From: Candidatus Palauibacter rhopaloidicola
GTDB taxonomy: Bacteria > Gemmatimonadota > Gemmatimonadetes > Palauibacterales > Palauibacteraceae
NCBI GenBank assembly: GCA_026914155.1
Contig: JAPPGH010000031.1
Location: 192,773 to 256,772, forward strand
Direction of reading: 5' to 3'
DNA length: 64,000 nucleotides
Within the stretch, counting starts at the first letter, position 1. Each line of letters opens with the position of its first letter. A program made the position numbers and the translations under genes. This document shows, in pieces, positions 36,279 through 45,410 of the stretch. The notes under the pieces are model-generated. The model saw only the letters and a list, made by a program, of their open reading frames with translations. It did no database searches and was not told the DNA's origin.

Positions 36279-36719
36279 TCAGAAGGGGAGATCGTCCTCA
36301 CCCGCGACGGACCGGTTGGAGAACTCCGAGAAATCCGAACGCTCCTGCCGGGGTTCCGTCGCCGAATAGCTCTCTCCGCCGCCGCCGCTGCTCCCGAGCA
36401 TGATCATCTCGAGCGCACGGATCTCCGTCGTATACCGCGTCTGGCCGTCCTGTCCCTCCCACTGCCGGTACTCGATCCGGCCTTCCACGTACACGCGGTC
36501 GCCCTTGCGCAGGTAGCGCTCGCAGATCTCGGCGAGGCGGTCCCAGCAGACCACTCGATGCCACTCCGTCTTCTCCTGCTGGTCGCCGGCGCGCGTGGTC
36601 CACCGGCGACTGGTCGCGACGGAGAGCGTCGCCACCCGCGTACCCGTGTTCGTCGACCGCACTTCCGGGTCCGCGCCCAGGTTTCCGATGAGTGTCGCCT
36701 TGTTCAGACTGCGCGCCAT
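36279..36719 (-). CDS. ssb: single-stranded DNA-binding protein
   Basis: OB-fold protein of 146 residues: SLNKATLIGNLGADPEVRST at the start, WHRVVCWDRLAEICERYLRK and VYVEGRIEYRQWEGQDGQ, then a Gly/Ser-rich tail ending in the acidic partner-binding tip EDDLPF. GGAGG lies 6 bases before ATG 36719. The 76-base gap to rimI holds nothing else I recognise. Confidence 0.95.
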   Translation of the reverse strand: MARSLNKATLIGNLGADPEVRSTNTGTRVATLSVATSRRWTTRAGDQQEKTEWHRVVCWDRLAEICERYLRKGDRVYVEGRIEYRQWEGQDGQTRYTTEIRALEMIMLGSSGGGGESYSATEPRQERSDFSEFSNRSVAGEDDLPF

Positions 36720-36795
36720 TCCCGCCTCCCCGGTGATCGACTCGAAGGTCCATGGTGGTGGTGATGATGAAGAGGATCAAGGTAACAGGAAACGA

Positions 36796-37263
36796 TCAAC
36801 GGACCAGCAACCGCCGCATGACGAGAGCGTCTTCCTTCGGGCCCGCATAGTATCCGCGACGCCGGCCGACGATCTCGAATCCCCGGCTTCGGTAGAGCTC
36901 CTGTGCGTTTCGGTTCCCTTCCCGTACCTCGAGGAACAACCGGATCACACCGCGGGTCCGCGCTTCCTCGAGAACCGCGTCCACCAGTTCGCCCCCGATT
37001 CCGCGCCGGCGGTCGTTCGGGGCCACGGCGAGGTCCCCCAGTTCCGCCTCCCGCCCGACGAACCACACGGCTGCGTACCCTGCGACGCGCCGCTCTTCGT
37101 ACACGGCGGAGAAGAGGACCGCGTCGGGGCGCCTGAGCAGGTTCCTGAACGTCCGTTCCGACCAGGGGGTGGCGAAACAGGCCTCCTCGATCGCCGTGAC
37201 CTGCCCCAGGTCCGACTCGAGGAGCGGCCGGATCCGGAGGGTCCGCCTACCCGGATCCGCCAC
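36796..37263 (-). CDS. rimI: ribosomal protein S18-alanine N-acetyltransferase
   Basis: GNAT enzyme of 155 residues. Motif A reads VAPNDRRRGIGGELV for acetyl-CoA binding; ATPWSERTFRNLL and LEVREGNRNAQELYRSRGFE with YY in RRGYYAGPKEDA match RimI. The start is GTG 37263, overlapping tsaB by 17 bases. Gene order tsaE-tsaB-rimI is common. Another protein N-acetyltransferase role cannot be excluded. Confidence 0.9.
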   Translation of the reverse strand: MADPGRRTLRIRPLLESDLGQVTAIEEACFATPWSERTFRNLLRRPDAVLFSAVYEERRVAGYAAVWFVGREAELGDLAVAPNDRRRGIGGELVDAVLEEARTRGVIRLFLEVREGNRNAQELYRSRGFEIVGRRRGYYAGPKEDALVMRRLLVR

Positions 37264-37930
37264 GGCGTCCGACCTGGCGTTCAGCTCCGGAACTCCGCAC
37301 GTACCGGGGTTCCCACGCGTCGATGTCCGCGACGCGGCCGGCCGTCAGCCTCTCCGCCAGCCACAGGAGCGCGCCGGCGCGCGGTACGCCGAGAAACGGG
37401 GGGAGCACCCGACCGCCGCGAGCTTCGATCGCCGCGCGGTGCCGGATCGCACCTTCCCCGGCGAAGGACCACGACCCGCACTCCTCCAGCCCTCCGAGCC
37501 AGCTTTCGATGTCGCACGCCACCGGCCCGCGGACGGGGGCCGCCAGAGGCCCGTCGGCGAAGGCGGCTCCGTACACTTCTCCGCGGCGGGCATCGAACAG
37601 CGCGCAGACGCGTTCACGCCCCGCCGAGGCGGCGACGGCGCGAAGGCTCGAGTACGCGAAGAGCGGCACCCCCCGCGCGTGGCACCAACCCTTCGCCAGC
37701 GAAGCCGCGATCCGCACGCCGGTGAAGGAGCCGGGCCCCGCTCCCACGATCACCCGCTCAACGTCGTCAACGCCGATCCGGGCGCGGGCGAGCATGCGAT
37801 CCACCTCGTCGAGCACGGTCTCCGAGTGCGTCGCGCGGACAGCCAGCGCGCATTCGGAAATCAGGGTGTCGCCGCGGCCCACCGCGATGCCGCCGAGTCC
37901 CGTACTCGTCTCCAGCGCCAGACTCAGCAC
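37247..37930 (-). CDS. tsaB: tRNA threonylcarbamoyladenosine biosynthesis protein TsaB
   Basis: ASKHA-fold partner of TsaD (227 residues) for t6A modification of tRNA. Motifs: [53 protein letters not shown]. Start GTG 37930 overlaps the tsaE end by 7 bases. tsaD and tsaC are not in the window. Confidence 0.92.
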   Translation of the reverse strand: MLSLALETSTGLGGIAVGRGDTLISECALAVRATHSETVLDEVDRMLARARIGVDDVERVIVGAGPGSFTGVRIAASLAKGWCHARGVPLFAYSSLRAVAASAGRERVCALFDARRGEVYGAAFADGPLAAPVRGPVACDIESWLGGLEECGSWSFAGEGAIRHRAAIEARGGRVLPPFLGVPRAGALLWLAERLTAGRVADIDAWEPRYVRSSGAERQVGRRGGSG

Positions 37931-38445
37931 GCCGACGACCCCGCCCCCCCGGCGTACGGAGTCGGATCGGGAACCGGCGGGACGCGGCCCACTCCGCGTG
38001 CCGTCACTCGCCGCAGCGCACCCGTGGCGTGTCCGGCGGCCCTTTCGGCGCTGTCCGCCGCTCCGATGAACTCGAGTCGAACTTCCCAGCGGTGCACCGG
38101 AAGCTCCTCCCCGGCCCGCTCCGCCCACTCGACGAAGACCGCCCCCGCGTGGGCTTCGAGTTCCTCCCATCCCAGGGCGAGGAGTTCGGATGGATCGCGG
38201 AGACGGTACAGGTCCGCGTGCCCGACCGGACCCCGATCGCCGGCATACCAGTGGACGAGCGTGTAGGTCGGGCTCGTCACCGCTTCTTCCACGCCCGCTC
38301 CGGCACACGCCGCCTGCGTGAACCGCGTCTTCCCGGCGCCGAGCGGTCCGGTGAGCGCAACGAAGACCTCTTCGCGGTCCGCGACCGCTCCGACCTCTCG
38401 CCCCCAGCGCACAAGTCCCCCCTCGTCCAGCACGGCGCTCCTCAT
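37924..38445 (-). CDS. tsaE: tRNA threonylcarbamoyladenosine biosynthesis ATPase TsaE
   Basis: P-loop ATPase of 173 residues: Walker [48 protein letters not shown] and [14 protein letters not shown]. It drives turnover of the TsaB-TsaD complex. ATG 38445 overlaps the uvrB stop (ATGA). Confidence 0.94.
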   Translation of the reverse strand: MRSAVLDEGGLVRWGREVGAVADREEVFVALTGPLGAGKTRFTQAACAGAGVEEAVTSPTYTLVHWYAGDRGPVGHADLYRLRDPSELLALGWEELEAHAGAVFVEWAERAGEELPVHRWEVRLEFIGAADSAERAAGHATGALRRVTARGVGRVPPVPDPTPYAGGAGSSAC

Positions 38446-40499
38446 GCCCGATCCCCCGCGGAGATCGGCAACCCCGGCGGTCGCGTCCCCTTCCCGTCGC
38501 CGATCCGGGCACGGATCTCGAACAGTTCGTCCCGCAGCCGGGCCGCCGTCTCGAAATCGAGCGCGGCCGCCGCGGCGCGCATGTCCTTCTCGATCGCCTC
38601 GGCCAGGGCCTCAGGCGACAGGTCCTCGTAGGAACCTTCCCGTTCATGCACGGCGGGCTGCGCCTCCCGCGCATCGGCCACCGCGGTCGAGAACCGGATC
38701 TCCCTCACCGACTTCACGATCGAGCGCGGCTCGATCCCGTGCTCCCGGTTGTATTCCGCCTGCACTTCGCGTCGCCGCGCCGTCTCCTCCATCGCGCGCC
38801 GCATCGAATCCGTCACCTTGTCCGCGTACAGAATCGCTTTCCCGGCGAGGTTCCGGGCCGCGCGCCCGATCGTCTGCACGAGCGACCGGTCCGAACGGAG
38901 GAAGCCCTCCTTGTCGGCGTCGAGGATCGCGACCAGGGACACCTCCGGCAGGTCGAGACCCTCGCGCAGCAGGTTGATCCCGACGAGGACGTCGAACGTC
39001 CCCAGCCGCAGGTCGCGCAGGATCTTCACGCGGTCGATCGCCGCGATGTCCGAGTGCATGTAGCGCACCCTCACACCTCGCACCGCGAGGAACTCGGACA
39101 GATCTTCCGCCATCCGCTTCGTGAGCGTCGTCACGAGCACGCGCTCGCGCCGTTCCGTCCGCCCGCGAATCTCGCCGAGCAGGTCGTCTACCTGCCCGCG
39201 CACCGGCCGTACCTCCACTTCCGGATCCAGCAATCCGGTCGGCCGAATCAACTGTTCGACGACCACGCCCTCGCTCTTCCGCAACTCGTACTCGCCGGGC
39301 GTCGCGCTCACGAAGATGGCGCGCGGCACGAGATCTTCCCATTCCCCGAACGACAGCGGCCGGTTGTCCAGCGCGGACGGGAGCCGAAAACCGAACTCGA
39401 CCAGCGTCGTCTTTCGACTGCGGTCCCCCTCGTACATGCCACCGATCTGCGGGATCGACACGTGGGACTCATCGACGACCACGACATAGTCATCAGGAAA
39501 ATAGTCCAGGAGACAGTAGGGACGGCTGCCGGGCGCCCGGCCGTCCAGGTGTCGGCTGTAGTTCTCGATCCCGGGACAGAACCCTACTTCCGTCAGCATC
39601 TCGAGATCGAACCGCGTGCGCTGTTCGAGGCGCTGCGCTTCGAGGAGCCGGCCATCCTGCCGCAGGTGCATCAGCCGTTCTTCCAGCTCCACGTAGATCG
39701 CGTGCCGGGCCTCCTCCAGCCGGTGGCCGAGCGTCGCGTAGTGCGTGGCGGGAAAGATCGACGTCTCGGGCAGGCGGGTGATGGTCGCGCCGGTCATCGG
39801 ATCGATCTTCGAGATGCGTTCGATCGCGTCGCCCCACATCTCGACCCGGACCCCCTGCTCCTCGTACGCGGGCAGGATCTCGATCACGTCGCCCCGCACC
39901 CGGAACGTGCCTCGCACGAAATCGAGATCGTTCCGCGAATACTGGATCTGCACGAGTCCGGAGAGGATCTCCCGGCGGGTTATCTCCTGCCCTTCGCGCA
40001 GCGTGAGCATGAGTTCCCGGTAGCCGACCGGATCGCCGAGTCCGTAGATCGCGGACACGGAGGCCACGACGATCACATCCCGCCGTTCCATGAGGGCGGA
40101 GGTGGCGCGGAGCCGCAGCCGGTCGATGTCCTCGTTGATCGACGCGTCTTTCTCTATGAAAGTGTCTGTCGCGGGGACATAGGCCTCGGGCTGGTAATAA
40201 TCGTAGTAGGAAATGAAGTACTCGACGGCGTTGCGGGGAAAGAACTGCCGCAGCTCCCCATACAACTGGGCGGCGAGCGTCTTGTTGTGGCTCATCACCA
40301 GCGTCGGGCGATTGACCTCCGCAATCATCGCCGCCAGCGTCACCGTCTTGCCGCTGCCGGTCACGCCGAGCAGCGTCTGCCACTTGTCGCCGCGGCGGAC
40401 GCCTTCGGCCAACTCGCGGATTGCGGTCGGCTGGTCGCCCATGGGCTCGAACGGAAGCTGGAGGTCGAAGCGGGGCATGGTCTCGAATCGGCGGGTCAC
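38442..40499 (-). CDS. uvrB: excinuclease ABC subunit B
   Basis: Damage-verifying helicase of nucleotide excision repair (685 residues). [17 protein letters not shown] is Walker A; the beta-hairpin region [57 protein letters not shown] and QTIGRAARN are all present; a C-terminal UVR motif ([19 protein letters not shown]) binds UvrC. GTG 40499 overlaps the rel stop (GTGA); ATG 40478 is an internal alternative. Confidence 0.96.
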   Translation of the reverse strand: MTRRFETMPRFDLQLPFEPMGDQPTAIRELAEGVRRGDKWQTLLGVTGSGKTVTLAAMIAEVNRPTLVMSHNKTLAAQLYGELRQFFPRNAVEYFISYYDYYQPEAYVPATDTFIEKDASINEDIDRLRLRATSALMERRDVIVVASVSAIYGLGDPVGYRELMLTLREGQEITRREILSGLVQIQYSRNDLDFVRGTFRVRGDVIEILPAYEEQGVRVEMWGDAIERISKIDPMTGATITRLPETSIFPATHYATLGHRLEEARHAIYVELEERLMHLRQDGRLLEAQRLEQRTRFDLEMLTEVGFCPGIENYSRHLDGRAPGSRPYCLLDYFPDDYVVVVDESHVSIPQIGGMYEGDRSRKTTLVEFGFRLPSALDNRPLSFGEWEDLVPRAIFVSATPGEYELRKSEGVVVEQLIRPTGLLDPEVEVRPVRGQVDDLLGEIRGRTERRERVLVTTLTKRMAEDLSEFLAVRGVRVRYMHSDIAAIDRVKILRDLRLGTFDVLVGINLLREGLDLPEVSLVAILDADKEGFLRSDRSLVQTIGRAARNLAGKAILYADKVTDSMRRAMEETARRREVQAEYNREHGIEPRSIVKSVREIRFSTAVADAREAQPAVHEREGSYEDLSPEALAEAIEKDMRAAAAALDFETAARLRDELFEIRARIGDGKGTRPPGLPISAGDRA

Positions 40500-42715
40500 T
40501 CGATGGTGAGGCCGCTCTCCCCGAAGGACTCCTTTCGTTCGACGGAGATCACGCCCTTCACGCCCTGAACCTGGCGCATGACTTTCTGCAGGTGGGTCAG
40601 GTTCTCGACTTCGACGACGAACTGCCCGCGCATCCCTCCCTCGACCCCCTTGATGTCGGCTGACTGAATGTTCGTGCCCGTGTCACTGACCGCGCGGGCG
40701 ATGTCCGCGAACAGGCCGTGGCGATCCGTCCCCTCCATGACGATGCGGACGAGGAAGCGGCGCTCGCCGTGCGCCTGCCACTCGATTTCCACCCGGCGCT
40801 CGGGAGCGTTGGACAGGTTCAGGACATTCGGACAATCCTGCCTGTGGATGGAAACGCCGCGACCGCGGGTGATATAGCCGATGACCCTGTCCCCGGGGAC
40901 CGGCTGGCAACACTGGGAGTACCGGACCATCAGGTTCTCCATCCCCTGGATCCGAATCCCCTGGCCACCGCCCCAGACCTTGTCCACGAGCTTGTGAAGC
41001 GGACTCGGAGTCTTCTGGGGCACTTCGGGGATGACCTCCGGGAGGATGGCGCGCATCACGCGCGTGAGTCCCACATCCCCGCGGCCGGTGGCCGCATGGA
41101 GCGCCTCGGGCCCATCGTACCCCAGGGTCTCGCATGCAGATCTGAGGGCCGCCTCGTCCACCTTCCCGCGACGGCGGCGCCTCCACTCCCGCTGAATGAT
41201 GTCCTTCCCCAGTTGGACGGCGGACTCCTGCTCCTCATCGCGGATCCATTGCCGGATCTCGTGGCGGGCCTTGCTGCTCCTTACGAAGCCCAGCCAATCC
41301 CGGCTCGGCGTCTGCGAATCGGAGGTGAGGATGTGCACGGTGTCCCCGTTCCGAAGCGGACGGCTGAGCGGGGCGATCCGTTCGTTCACCTTCGCGCCCT
41401 TGCAGCGAAGCCCGACCTCGGTGTGAACGGCGAAGGCGAAGTCGATGGGCGTGGCCCCCTTCGGGAGCTGCTTGACGTCTCCCGCCGGGGTGAAGACGAA
41501 GATCTCATCCTGGAACAGGTCGATGCGGAGGAACTCCATGAACTCCTCCGGCTCGCGCGTCTCCTGCTGCCACTCGAGTACCTGCCGGAACCACGCGAGT
41601 TCGTCGTCGACCTCATCCCCGGACCGGCCCTCCTTGTAGCGCCAGTGCGCCGCGATCCCGTACTCCGCGGTGCGGTGCATTTCGTGCGTACGGATCTGGA
41701 TCTCGTACAGCGCGCCGCCGGGGCCGAAGATCGTCGTGTGCAGGCTCTGGTACATGTTCGACTTCGGCGTGGCGATGAAGTCGTGGAAGCGCTCCGTGAG
41801 CGGCGTCCACTTGTTGTGCACGATGCCGAGCGCGTGGTAGCAGTCGCGCACCGAATCCACGATGAGCCGCATCGCCAGCGTGTCGTACACCTCCTCGTAC
41901 GGCTTGTCGCGCTTCACCATCTTGCCGAAGATGGACCAGAGGTGCTTGGGGCGCCCCGTGACTTCGCAAACGATTCCGGCGGCGTCGAGTTCGGCCCGGA
42001 GCGGCTCCTCCATCCGTCGGATCAGTTCCTCGCGCTCGCCCCGCGTGGCGTTGACCTCCTTCACGAGCTTCCTGTACCCCTCGGGCTCGAGAAACTTGAA
42101 GGCAAGGTCTTCGAGTTCCCATTTCAGCCGTGCGACCCCGAGACGGTGGGCGAGCGGCGCGTAGATCTCCCGGGTTTCGAGCGCGATCCGCTGCCGGGCG
42201 CCCGCCGGCATATGCTCCAGCGTCCGCATGTTGTGGAGACGGTCCGCGAGCTTGACCATGATCACGCGCGCGTCCCGGGCCATGGAGAGGAGGAGCTTGC
42301 GGTAGGTCTCGACCTGACGCTCCGCCATCGAGCCGAACGCGAACAGCGAGATCTTCGTGAGGCCGTCCACGATGAGGGCGATTTCCTCGCCGAACTCCGT
42401 CCGGATCTCGTCCACGGTCGTGTCCGTGTCCTCCACCACATCGTGGAGGAGCGAAGCCGCGATGCTCACCGTGTCGAGTCGGATCTCGGTGAGGATCTTG
42501 GCGACCTCCACGCAGTGGCGGATGTAGTCCTCGCCCGAGCGGCGCTTCTGCCCCTCGTGTTTCTCCAGGCTGTACTGGAACGCAAGGGCGAGCAGGTCGA
42601 GGTCGAGGCGGGCCTCGTAGCCCTCGATCGCCTTCATGAAGTCCGGGGGTAGCAGCGAGCGCGGGCCCGCTCCCGGCGCGGCCCGGTCGACTTCCCGCTT
42701 GAGGCTGCTCTCCAC
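40496..42715 (-). CDS. rel: RelA/SpoT-family (p)ppGpp synthetase/hydrolase
   Basis: Long RSH protein (739 residues). The HD hydrolase domain is intact ([22 protein letters not shown] with HDxx[14 protein letters not shown]). The synthetase domain has [38 protein letters not shown] and [23 protein letters not shown] ([20 protein letters not shown]) and C-terminal ACT domains follow. Intact HD suggests a bifunctional enzyme. Start GTG 42715 with GGAG 8 bases upstream. A palindrome stands 35 bases upstream. Confidence 0.95.
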   Translation of the reverse strand: MESSLKREVDRAAPGAGPRSLLPPDFMKAIEGYEARLDLDLLALAFQYSLEKHEGQKRRSGEDYIRHCVEVAKILTEIRLDTVSIAASLLHDVVEDTDTTVDEIRTEFGEEIALIVDGLTKISLFAFGSMAERQVETYRKLLLSMARDARVIMVKLADRLHNMRTLEHMPAGARQRIALETREIYAPLAHRLGVARLKWELEDLAFKFLEPEGYRKLVKEVNATRGEREELIRRMEEPLRAELDAAGIVCEVTGRPKHLWSIFGKMVKRDKPYEEVYDTLAMRLIVDSVRDCYHALGIVHNKWTPLTERFHDFIATPKSNMYQSLHTTIFGPGGALYEIQIRTHEMHRTAEYGIAAHWRYKEGRSGDEVDDELAWFRQVLEWQQETREPEEFMEFLRIDLFQDEIFVFTPAGDVKQLPKGATPIDFAFAVHTEVGLRCKGAKVNERIAPLSRPLRNGDTVHILTSDSQTPSRDWLGFVRSSKARHEIRQWIRDEEQESAVQLGKDIIQREWRRRRRGKVDEAALRSACETLGYDGPEALHAATGRGDVGLTRVMRAILPEVIPEVPQKTPSPLHKLVDKVWGGGQGIRIQGMENLMVRYSQCCQPVPGDRVIGYITRGRGVSIHRQDCPNVLNLSNAPERRVEIEWQAHGERRFLVRIVMEGTDRHGLFADIARAVSDTGTNIQSADIKGVEGGMRGQFVVEVENLTHLQKVMRQVQGVKGVISVERKESFGESGLTIE

Positions 42716-42749
42716 GCTTCGCGCTCCGTCCCTGAGACGTCACCGCTCT

Positions 42750-42765
42750 GGTGTGGCGCCACACC
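42750..42765. promoter_or_regulatory. perfect 16-bp palindrome GGTGTGGC|GCCACACC upstream of rel
   Basis: Lies in the 146-base gap between radC and rel, 35 bases before the rel GTG. It contains the same GTGTGG/CCACAC arms as the inverted repeat in front of nrdR, but with a 2-base instead of 5-base centre. Operator or transcript stem; no T-run follows. Confidence 0.5.
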
Positions 42766-42861
42766 GCACCCGCGGCCGCCATCCAGCGGCCCGGGTAACC
42801 CGTAAAGGTAGCAGTAGCGCGCGCGTTCGGCGCGGGCCGACCGGGAGCCCGGCGTGCTGCC

Positions 42862-43545
42862 TCAGCAGATGCCGCGTTCGCGGAGGCTCACGTAGGCGCG
42901 GTCGCCGAGGATGATGTGGTCGCGGACGGGGATGCCGAGGAGCCGGCCGCTTTCGACGAGTTGGCAGGTCACGGCGATGTCTTCGGGCGACGGCTCGGGT
43001 TCGCCGCTGGGATGGTTGTGGGCGAGGATGACGGAGGCCGCGGCCGTGGCGATCGCCGGTGCGAACACTTCCCGCGGGTGGACGAGCGAGCTGTTCAGGA
43101 GCCCCACCGTGAGTCGCCGCTCGAGCAGCACCTGGCTCTGCGTATCCAGGTAGATGACCCAGAATTCTTCCTGCCGGCGATCCCGCAACAGGGGGCCGAG
43201 GCGTCCGAACACGTCCGCCGGGCTGCGGATGCGGGCGCTGGCACGGGCGGGTTCGGCGGCTTGCCGCCGCCCGAGCGCGAGCGCCGCGGCCACGGCGGCC
43301 GAGCGGGCGGGGCCGACCCCCCCGGTCCGCTCGAGTTCGGCCGGCTCCGCCTGCCCCATCTCCCGCAGCGAGCCGCCGAAGTCGGCCAGCAGACGCCCGG
43401 CGACGTCCACAGCGGAACGCCCCGTCGCGCCCGCGCCGAGCACGACCGCGAGCAGTTCCGTCGTCGAGAGCGCGTCGGGGCTGAAGCGGCGGAGCCGCTC
43501 CCGCGGACGTTCGCTCGCCGGGAGTTCGAGGATCTTCGGAGCCAT
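42862..43545 (-). CDS. radC: RadC-family JAB domain protein
   Basis: A 227-residue protein. N-terminal helix-hairpin-helix region (SPDALSTTELLAVVLGAGATG, LERTGGVGPARSAAV), then the JAMM metalloprotease-like core with SLVHPREVFAPAI and ILAHNHPSGEPEPSPEDIAV, where His, His and Asp bind zinc. Biological role of RadC is unsettled. ATG 43545; weak ribosome binding site. A 210-base divergent region separates it from the next gene. Confidence 0.93.
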   Translation of the reverse strand: MAPKILELPASERPRERLRRFSPDALSTTELLAVVLGAGATGRSAVDVAGRLLADFGGSLREMGQAEPAELERTGGVGPARSAAVAAALALGRRQAAEPARASARIRSPADVFGRLGPLLRDRRQEEFWVIYLDTQSQVLLERRLTVGLLNSSLVHPREVFAPAIATAAASVILAHNHPSGEPEPSPEDIAVTCQLVESGRLLGIPVRDHIILGDRAYVSLRERGIC

Positions 43546-43755
43546 GCGTCATGTATCCCCGCGGCCATGAATTCCGTCTCAACTCGGGGGTAGCGGAGGG
43601 TAAATCGTCCCCGGCGCCGGTGGCACACTCCGATCGGATCGCGCATGTTGCGGGCACCCTGGCGGCCGAGGACGAACATCCGAGCCGGGGCGGGAATCGC
43701 GCATTCGAACGCGCGAACTCCCGAGTCCCTGTCTCCTTACCGTCAGGAGGACCAC

Positions 43756-44586
43756 ATGACTTCACGATGGCGCAGCTTCGCCGCCACGACGCTCATCTTC
43801 GCCGCCGCCCTCACCTCGTGCGGGCCCTCCCCCGCCATCCGAACCATCCCGCTCGAAGCTCCGCTCCTGCTGCGGATGGCGCCGCCCGAGGGTCAGGTTT
43901 CCCGCTACGCCTACTCCATGGAAACGAGCGTGGAGAGTCCCATGATGCCTTCGACCGGCGACCCGCTCATCACCATGACCTGGCAACAGATTCAGACGGT
44001 CCTGAGTGTGGACGCTGAGGTCATTCGAGTCCGCGGGGCGATCGATTCGGCCAGCACCACGTTCGGGATGCCGATGCCGGGGATGGACGACATGCTGCCC
44101 GACTTCTCCGGGCTGTCCTTCACCGTCGACATGGACCCGCGCGGCAGTGTCCTGCAGGTCGTGGAGAGCGAGGGCGTACCGGAAGATGCCGGGGTGAGCG
44201 TCGAGAGCATGCTGCAGGGAGCCGGCCATTCCGTGCTGCCTGAAGAGGAGGTCAGTCCCGGGGATTCCTGGATGGTCGAGACGCCGATCGAGATGCCGAT
44301 GGGGACCGGCGGAACGATGTCGATGGACATGGAATTCACGTACACGTTCGTGAGTCTTGCCGACGGCCTCGCCACGCTTTCGTTCGAGGGGCCGATGGAC
44401 ATGGACATGGACATGCAGGGCATGGCGATGAGCGGTTCGGGGACCCTGTCCGGAACGCTGGTCGTCGATCTGGTCGAGGGCCGGCACGTGAGCCAGACGA
44501 GCCGGCAGAACATGGAAATGAGCGTGGCCGGGACGTCGACGACGGTGAATACGACGACGACACTCGAACTGATGCCGGACAGTTGA
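43756..44586 (+). CDS. Met-rich secreted lipoprotein, paralogue A (DUF6263-like)
   Basis: A 276-residue envelope protein. Signal and lipobox FAAALTSCGPS, then a beta-rich body. It contains methionine-rich stretches FGMPMPGMDDMLPDFSG and MDMDMDMQGMAMSGSG (the latter near 44395-44430, an ATGGAC triplet repeat). AGGAGG stands 5 bases before ATG 43756. The body aligns by eye with the next gene (LLRMAPPEGQ..SRY versus LLRLAPPDGQ..SRY; a shared DPRG and GDSW), so the two are a tandem duplication. Family name is my recollection; function is unknown. Confidence 0.75.
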   Translation: MTSRWRSFAATTLIFAAALTSCGPSPAIRTIPLEAPLLLRMAPPEGQVSRYAYSMETSVESPMMPSTGDPLITMTWQQIQTVLSVDAEVIRVRGAIDSASTTFGMPMPGMDDMLPDFSGLSFTVDMDPRGSVLQVVESEGVPEDAGVSVESMLQGAGHSVLPEEEVSPGDSWMVETPIEMPMGTGGTMSMDMEFTYTFVSLADGLATLSFEGPMDMDMDMQGMAMSGSGTLSGTLVVDLVEGRHVSQTSRQNMEMSVAGTSTTVNTTTTLELMPDS

Positions 44587-44630
44587 CGCGAACCGGCTCC
44601 CGAAGTCCTGAGACCTTGAGTGGAGGACCC

Positions 44631-45410
44631 ATGAAACCAGTTCTGCGCGGTGTCGGCAGCGCCGCCCTGATCGCCGTCGCGTTTGCTCTCCCCGTGAGCG
44701 GGCAGACGCTCCTTCGACTCGCCCCGCCCGATGGTCAGGAGAGTCGGTATGTCTTCTCCATGGAAATGACCATGGAGAACCCCATGATGCCTCCCGGACC
44801 CGCCATTACTCTCCACGCCCGTCTGACGCAGACGGTCCTGAGCGCGACGGAGGAGGGCATCCGGGCCGGCGCCGTGATCGACTCGTCCTCGATGACCTCG
44901 GTTATCCCGGGGGTCAATCCGGTGGACCTCTCCGGGAGCGCCTTTACAATCGAAATGGATCCGCGCGGACGGCTGCTGAACGTCGTCGCCGACGAAACCA
45001 CGGACTCCGAGGCCCGGGAGGCCGGGGAGCCGCTGTTCGAGGACACGGACTTCTTCTGGCTACCCGAGGCCGAGGTCGCCGCGGGGGATTCCTGGACGGA
45101 GACCGTACCGGTCTCCATGGCGGTGGGCGGACCCGCGCAAACCACGGACGTGGAAATCACGTACACGCTCTCGAGCCTGGAGGACGGTCAGGCGACGATC
45201 ACGTTCTCCGGCCCCGTGGAGTCCAGTATCGACATGGGCGGGATGCCGGGGAGCATCAGCGGAGAACTGAGCGGGTCGATGACCGTGGACCTGGGCAAGG
45301 GCCGGTACGTCCTTCAGGAAAGCCTGACGAAGCTCGAGATGGTGGTCGGTGGGATGGCCATCCCCATGGAAATGACGACGACGCTCGAACTGGTCACGGA
45401 TTCGGGTTAG
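44631..45410 (+). CDS. secreted protein, paralogue B (DUF6263-like)
   Basis: A 259-residue protein 44 bases behind its paralogue. It has an ordinary signal peptide ending LPVSGQ instead of a lipobox, so it should be released into the periplasm or outside. It lacks the Met-Asp repeat but keeps a milder GMPGS and GGMAIPMEM. GGAGG lies 4 bases before ATG 44631. Its last 17 bases overlap the end of the convergent CocE-type gene. Confidence 0.75.
   Translation: MKPVLRGVGSAALIAVAFALPVSGQTLLRLAPPDGQESRYVFSMEMTMENPMMPPGPAITLHARLTQTVLSATEEGIRAGAVIDSSSMTSVIPGVNPVDLSGSAFTIEMDPRGRLLNVVADETTDSEAREAGEPLFEDTDFFWLPEAEVAAGDSWTETVPVSMAVGGPAQTTDVEITYTLSSLEDGQATITFSGPVESSIDMGGMPGSISGELSGSMTVDLGKGRYVLQESLTKLEMVVGGMAIPMEMTTTLELVTDSG

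Noticed and set aside
43546-43755. A small gene in the radC divergent gap
   Set aside because: No frame with plausible start, ribosome binding site and codon use; only the AGGAGG of the downstream gene is recognisable.
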